DNA of 64,000 nt, from assembly GCA_963666805.2 (NCBI GenBank), contig CAXXWR010000007.1, positions 372,001 through 436,000 on the forward strand. Direction: 5' to 3'. The position numbers were made by a program, and so were the translations under genes. The notes under the pieces were generated by a model that was not told the DNA's origin, made no database searches, and saw nothing but the letters and a program-made list of their open reading frames with translations. The DNA comes from Fusibacter sp963666805 (GTDB lineage Bacteria; Bacillota; Clostridia; Peptostreptococcales; Acidaminobacteraceae). Positions 60,708 through 64,000 of this stretch are shown one piece after another (within the stretch, counting starts at the first letter, position 1; the number at the start of each line of letters is the position of its first letter).

Positions 60708-61127
60708 ATGACACTACCACAAACTTTATTTCTAAAATTAGTTCTAGTTGCCTTTATTGTCTTTTTTATTATTGATCTTATTTGGCTAGGCCTGATTGCC
60801 AAAAATCTATATCAAGATAATTTGGGTCACCTATTAGCTGACAAAACCAATTGGATTGCAGCACTGATTTTTTATGTTTTATACATTATTGGATTAACTT
60901 ATTTTGTTATTTATCCAGCTGCTCAAAAAGGTGATATTGTCATGGCTCTTATGAACGGTGCCTTTTTCGGCCTTATCGGTTATGCAACTTATGATTTAAC
61001 TAATCTTGCCACACTGAATCAATGGCCTCTTAAAATCACCATTATTGACCTTATATGGGGAACCGTTTTAGGGGGTTCTATCTCTGCCATTACTGTATGG
61101 ATTTCAAATTTATGGCTTAAACAGTAG
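60708..61127 (+). CDS. DUF2177 family membrane protein
   Basis: 139 aa, four helices (about 10-30, 45-65, 75-100, 110-133). DUF2177 signatures are visible: FFIIDLIWLGLIAKNLYQDNLGHLL, MALMNGAFFGLIGYATYDLTNLATL and IIDLIWGTVLGGSISA. Function unknown. Preceded by AGGGAGG; it is 56 bases upstream of the DhaL-DegV gene. Confidence 0.93.
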   Translation: MTLPQTLFLKLVLVAFIVFFIIDLIWLGLIAKNLYQDNLGHLLADKTNWIAALIFYVLYIIGLTYFVIYPAAQKGDIVMALMNGAFFGLIGYATYDLTNLATLNQWPLKITIIDLIWGTVLGGSISAITVWISNLWLKQ

Positions 61128-61183
61128 AACTTATAAAAAAATCAATCCTATTCTATTCAATATCAAATTAAAGGAGATTATAG

Positions 61184-62932
61184 ATGCAAGCACTTACAGG
61201 ATATGATATTTACGACTACCTCACTGCTGGTGCTCAAAATATTATTCAATACGAAGATAACTTAAATGCGATTAATGTTTTTCCAGTAGCAGATGGTGAT
61301 ACAGGTAGTAATCTGGCTTATACTATGAAATGTATTCTTGCCAATGCCAAGCGTTCTGAAAAAGCACATGAAACGCTTAATTCTATTTCTAAAGCAGCTT
61401 TAGAAGATGCTTACGGTAATTCTGGGACGATCTTTGCAAGCTTTTTATATGGATTAGCCATAGAATCACAAAGTAAATCTCAACTCACCATTGGCGAGTT
61501 TAGTCGTGCTGCGCAAAAGGCTGTGGACTATGCGTATGACGCCCTTGCCAAGCCACAAGAAGGTACCATTCTTACTGTTATTAAAGGCTGGGCAAACTAT
61601 TTAAGTGATCACTATGACCAGCACCCTAATTTAATGTCACTTTTTTCAGAAGCTGTTCTTTTTAGCCAAAAGGCTTTAGTTCACACACGAAGTCAACTTA
61701 AAGTACTGGCTGACGCCAATGTCGTCGATGCAGGGGCACAGGGATTTGTCTATTTCCTCGAAGGCATTGTAAAGTTTATATCCGGCGGATTAAAGACTAT
61801 TCTCGTTCAACCGCAATCCACAGTCAATCATAAACATACATTAGAGAGTCTTCCTACCTTCCAATATTGTAGCGAATTCATTGTTGAACCCTTTAATACA
61901 ATTGATAAAAAAGCTTTAATGGCTTCATTGGAATCATTAGGCGACTCTGTCATTGTTCAAAAAATTGGACCTTATTATAAAATTCATCTTCATACTAACC
62001 AACCTGCGAAAGCATCAGAAAAGATTGAATCTCAGGGGAAGGTTATTAAATCAAAAGTAGATGATATGCTACTTCAAGTGAAAATGAATGTCCATGATAA
62101 AATGCCGATTGGCATTATTACAGATTCCATTGCTGATTTATCAGTAGAGATGAAAAAGAGCCTAATCGTCCATCATATTCCCTTAAATATTCTTCTCAAT
62201 GGCAATACCTATACTGACCGCTTAACACTGAACAACAACCGCTTATTTCAAATTATTGACCAAGAGAAAGCGATTGCTACAACTTCACAGCCCAGTGATA
62301 CTCGGATTGAGAAACAATTAAGATATATGTTAGACCATTTTGAAAATGTCATTGGCCTTTTTGTTTCATCGGAAATGAGTGGCATTTATCAAAAAGTCTC
62401 ACGAGTTGCTAGCGACATTGATCATCAGCGCCTCACTATCATTGACACAAAGACTAATTCTGTCACTGAAGGATTAATGGTCCATACCGCTTTCAAAATG
62501 ATTAAAGCGGGAGAAACTTATCAAAACATCATCAAACATCTCCAAGAAACCATTAACCAGTATAAAATATATGTAGAAATACCGGATCTTCATTATGCCA
62601 CTTTAAGTGGTAGAGTCCCTAAAATAGTAGGAACACTTGCGTCATGGCTTAAAATTAAAGCCCTCATTACAATTGACCAAAACGGTAAGGGAGCCATTAT
62701 GAAGGAACGTTCACTCATGCGTATGGTTGATACCCTTTCACACCGAAAAAACATTTCAAAATATGCTGTTATTTACACGGGGATCTTAGACGATTTTTCC
62801 GAAGAAATTAGCCTCATTCAAGAGAAAATGGGAAAACCACCCGTTTTTATCAATGAAGTTTCAGGTGTTATTTCAGCATTCATTGGCAAAGGAGCCTTAT
62901 CTATTGGCATCTTAGAAGAGTCCGTAGATTGA
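61184..62932 (+). CDS. DhaL (FakA-like) kinase domain fused to DegV (FakB-like) fatty-acid-binding domain
   Basis: 582 aa. Residues 1-200 are a DhaL/Dak2 ATP-binding domain (INVFPVADGDTGSNLAYTM, with the Mg-binding Asp residues, and DANVVDAGAQGFVYF). Residues 215-300 match the middle domain of FakA/YloV (FIVEPFNTIDKKALMASLESLGDSVIVQKIGPYYKIHLHT). Residues 303-582 are a DegV domain (IGIITDSIADLS, PLNILLNG, TTSQPS, LFVSSEMSGIYQKV, IIDTKTNSVTEGLMV). In staphylococci FakA and FakB are separate proteins that phosphorylate exogenous fatty acids; here both are on one chain. Start after AAGGAG. Confidence 0.93.
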   Translation: MQALTGYDIYDYLTAGAQNIIQYEDNLNAINVFPVADGDTGSNLAYTMKCILANAKRSEKAHETLNSISKAALEDAYGNSGTIFASFLYGLAIESQSKSQLTIGEFSRAAQKAVDYAYDALAKPQEGTILTVIKGWANYLSDHYDQHPNLMSLFSEAVLFSQKALVHTRSQLKVLADANVVDAGAQGFVYFLEGIVKFISGGLKTILVQPQSTVNHKHTLESLPTFQYCSEFIVEPFNTIDKKALMASLESLGDSVIVQKIGPYYKIHLHTNQPAKASEKIESQGKVIKSKVDDMLLQVKMNVHDKMPIGIITDSIADLSVEMKKSLIVHHIPLNILLNGNTYTDRLTLNNNRLFQIIDQEKAIATTSQPSDTRIEKQLRYMLDHFENVIGLFVSSEMSGIYQKVSRVASDIDHQRLTIIDTKTNSVTEGLMVHTAFKMIKAGETYQNIIKHLQETINQYKIYVEIPDLHYATLSGRVPKIVGTLASWLKIKALITIDQNGKGAIMKERSLMRMVDTLSHRKNISKYAVIYTGILDDFSEEISLIQEKMGKPPVFINEVSGVISAFIGKGALSIGILEESVD

Positions 62933-62939
62933 CCCACTT

Positions 62940-62969
62940 GACTCTTATCTACGTGATGAGAGTCTTTGT
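62940..62969 (+). terminator. Weak hairpin between DegV-fusion and DUF1295 genes
   Basis: GACTCTTATC / GAT.AGAGTC type inverted repeat (62940-62964) followed by TTTGTTT. It may reduce, but probably does not abolish, readthrough into the next gene. Confidence 0.45.
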
Positions 62970-62986
62970 TTACAAAGGAGGTTAAA

Positions 62987-63748
62987 ATGACTTACCTTGT
63001 TGTCATTATGTTTTTATGGTTTTCATTTACTTTATTGTTTTTGCTGGCTCAGTACTGGCACAATAATTCAATCGTAGATCTTGCTTGGGGTCCAGGATTT
63101 GTACTCAGTATTTGGGTTGCCTTTTTCTATAGCCACTCATTACCCCTTGTATTGCCCATTATCATTTCCATTTGGGGCATTCGACTTTTTATTCACTTGG
63201 CAGATAGAAATATAGGAAAGCCCGAAGATTACCGCTATCAAGATATGCGTAAACGCTGGGGAGATCATCCCTATATTAATGCCTATTTCAAAGTTTTTAT
63301 GCTTCAACCTTTTCTTTTATTTTGGATTTTATTCGCAAGTTTGTCGGCAAATAAGACATTAAAAAGCCCATTACTCTTAGTCATTGGTCTTTTGATCTTT
63401 GCCTTTGGCATTACATTTGAAGCGGTTGGCGATTATCAACTAAAAAAATTCGTTAAGCACAAACAAAAAGGTCAAGTGATGACCTCTGGCTTATGGGCCT
63501 ATACACGTCATCCCAACTATTTTGGTGAAGCTACCCTTTGGTGGGGCATCTTTAGTGTTGCTATTGCCTATGGTGCACCTTTATGGACCTTTTTTTCACC
63601 CCTTCTGATTAGTCTTCTCGTAAGATTTGTCTCTGGCGTGCCACTCCTTGAAAAACGGTATAAATCATCTACCGCCTTTCAAGCTTATGCCAAAAAAACG
63701 CCTATCTTTTTTCCCAATCCCTTTATCAAAAAAAGCGAATTTTCGTGA
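62987..63748 (+). CDS. DUF1295 (isoprenylcysteine/steroid-reductase-like) membrane protein
   Basis: 253 aa from ATG 62987 (AGGAGG five bases upstream). Six to seven helices. The C-terminal signature GLWAYTRHPNYFGEATLWWGIFSVA, with PLLEKRYKSSTAFQAYAKKTPIFFP, is that of the DUF1295 branch of the isoprenylcysteine methyltransferase/steroid 5-alpha-reductase fold. The bacterial substrate is unknown; a lipid is likely. Confidence 0.93.
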   Translation: MTYLVVIMFLWFSFTLLFLLAQYWHNNSIVDLAWGPGFVLSIWVAFFYSHSLPLVLPIIISIWGIRLFIHLADRNIGKPEDYRYQDMRKRWGDHPYINAYFKVFMLQPFLLFWILFASLSANKTLKSPLLLVIGLLIFAFGITFEAVGDYQLKKFVKHKQKGQVMTSGLWAYTRHPNYFGEATLWWGIFSVAIAYGAPLWTFFSPLLISLLVRFVSGVPLLEKRYKSSTAFQAYAKKTPIFFPNPFIKKSEFS

Positions 63749-63792
63749 TTACGGTCGAAGGGTCTTAATCTCAATACTTCATACAACATAAA

Positions 63793-63823
63793 AAAACGCC
63801 CAATCCTAAAGATTGGGCGTTTT
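63793..63823. terminator. Bidirectional terminator
   Basis: AAAACGCCCAATC / GATTGGGCGTTTT, 13-bp perfect stem with a 5-nt loop, flanked by A and T runs; shared by the DUF1295 gene and the convergent partial gene. Confidence 0.92.
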
Positions 63824-63859
63824 ATTTGATACGCGCTTAATTTTAATAGGTGCTTAAGA

Positions 63860-64000
63860 TTATGCTTCTGTTTCTTCATCCATATCTTCATCAGCCTCAA
63901 GTGCAAGTTCTTGTTGAAGCTCAACAAACTTCTGGGCAGCACCCTCGTATTCGTCTTCATCTTCAATATTGAAAATATCAATAGTATTATCTTGATGATT
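63860..64000 (-). CDS. C-terminal end of an acidic DUF1292-like protein, 5' end cut by window edge
   Basis: Forty-six codons are readable from the right edge to TAA at 63860-63862: TIDIFNIEDEDEYEGAAQKF, then VELQQELALEADEDMDEETEA. The segment around EDEDEYEGAAQKFVEL resembles the end of DUF1292 proteins (YrzB type), small proteins with acidic tails. Too little is visible to be sure. A reading frame on the same strand at 63685-63981 is in another frame, ignores this codon pattern and crosses the terminator. Confidence 0.7.
   Translation of the reverse strand, partial: NHQDNTIDIFNIEDEDEYEGAAQKFVELQQELALEADEDMDEETEA

Noticed and set aside
63685..63981. 98-codon reading frame on the minus strand at the right edge
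   Set aside because: It spans a perfect terminator, has no ribosome site and gives a Lys/Leu-rich peptide; another frame gives the acidic DUF1292-like end.

Overview
This window appears to come from a low-GC, Gram-positive anaerobe of the class Clostridia. The evidence is AT-rich DNA, strong AGGAGG ribosome binding sites, lipobox secretory proteins, several YesM/YesN and CitA/CitB type two-component systems, Fur-type boxes with clostridial flavodoxin/DUF3793 genes, and flavinylated fumarate-reductase-like lipoproteins. The species cannot be named from this stretch. I saw no rRNA, tRNA, CRISPR array, transposase or phage gene by eye; no covariance-model or database search was run. Most genes lie on the minus strand.

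Region 1 (1-10990) is a pectin/oligogalacturonide locus. A ten-gene minus-strand operon encodes an LplB/YtcP-type sugar ABC importer, an MsmX-type ATPase, a large binding lipoprotein, five small polytopic membrane proteins and a cytoplasmic GH28 exo-polygalacturonase (cut by the window edge). Upstream are an alpha/beta-hydrolase carbohydrate esterase (minus) and a divergent cytoplasmic pectin methylesterase (plus). ATGTT-N6-AACAT operator-like palindromes mark both control regions. The logic is to import partly esterified pectin fragments, then de-esterify and hydrolyse them inside the cell.

Region 2 (11019-15810) holds small housekeeping genes: GNAT, DUF2164, YbaK-type deacylase, two proteins of unknown function, a secreted stalk-domain protein and MsrA. 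Region 3 (15842-27137) is a pentitol/polyol module: an Rbs-type ABC importer, a zinc polyol dehydrogenase and xylulokinase, i.e. polyol to D-xylulose to xylulose-5-phosphate. It is preceded by a three-gene sensory unit (membrane-anchored solute-binding protein, YesM-like kinase, YesN-like regulator).

Region 4 (27401-45043) is mixed: a NYN/OST-HTH protein, a hydrolase, a divergent Nudix protein, a YcgQ/YcgR pair behind a Fur-family box, a Nudix hydrolase, then a signalling block (chemoreceptor, phosphoesterase, EAL phosphodiesterase, histidine kinase with REC-DUF3369-HD-GYP partner) and small membrane proteins. Region 5 (45194-50112) is a peptide/amino-acid unit (GntR regulator, YfcC-like carrier, two small membrane proteins, M20 peptidase).

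Region 6 (50297-55944) pairs two flavocytochrome-c-type reductases with a CitA/CitB-like two-component system; triple TTTTGGTCT repeats adjoin the promoter of the flavinylated one. Region 7 (56077-57763) is a PLP-enzyme/acetyltransferase fusion gene behind a strong promoter and a roughly 250-nt leader ending in a textbook terminator. Region 8 (57806-64000) carries cardiolipin synthase, a Fur-controlled DUF3793-flavodoxin pair, DUF2177, a DhaL-DegV fusion, a DUF1295 protein and the end of an acidic DUF1292-like gene.
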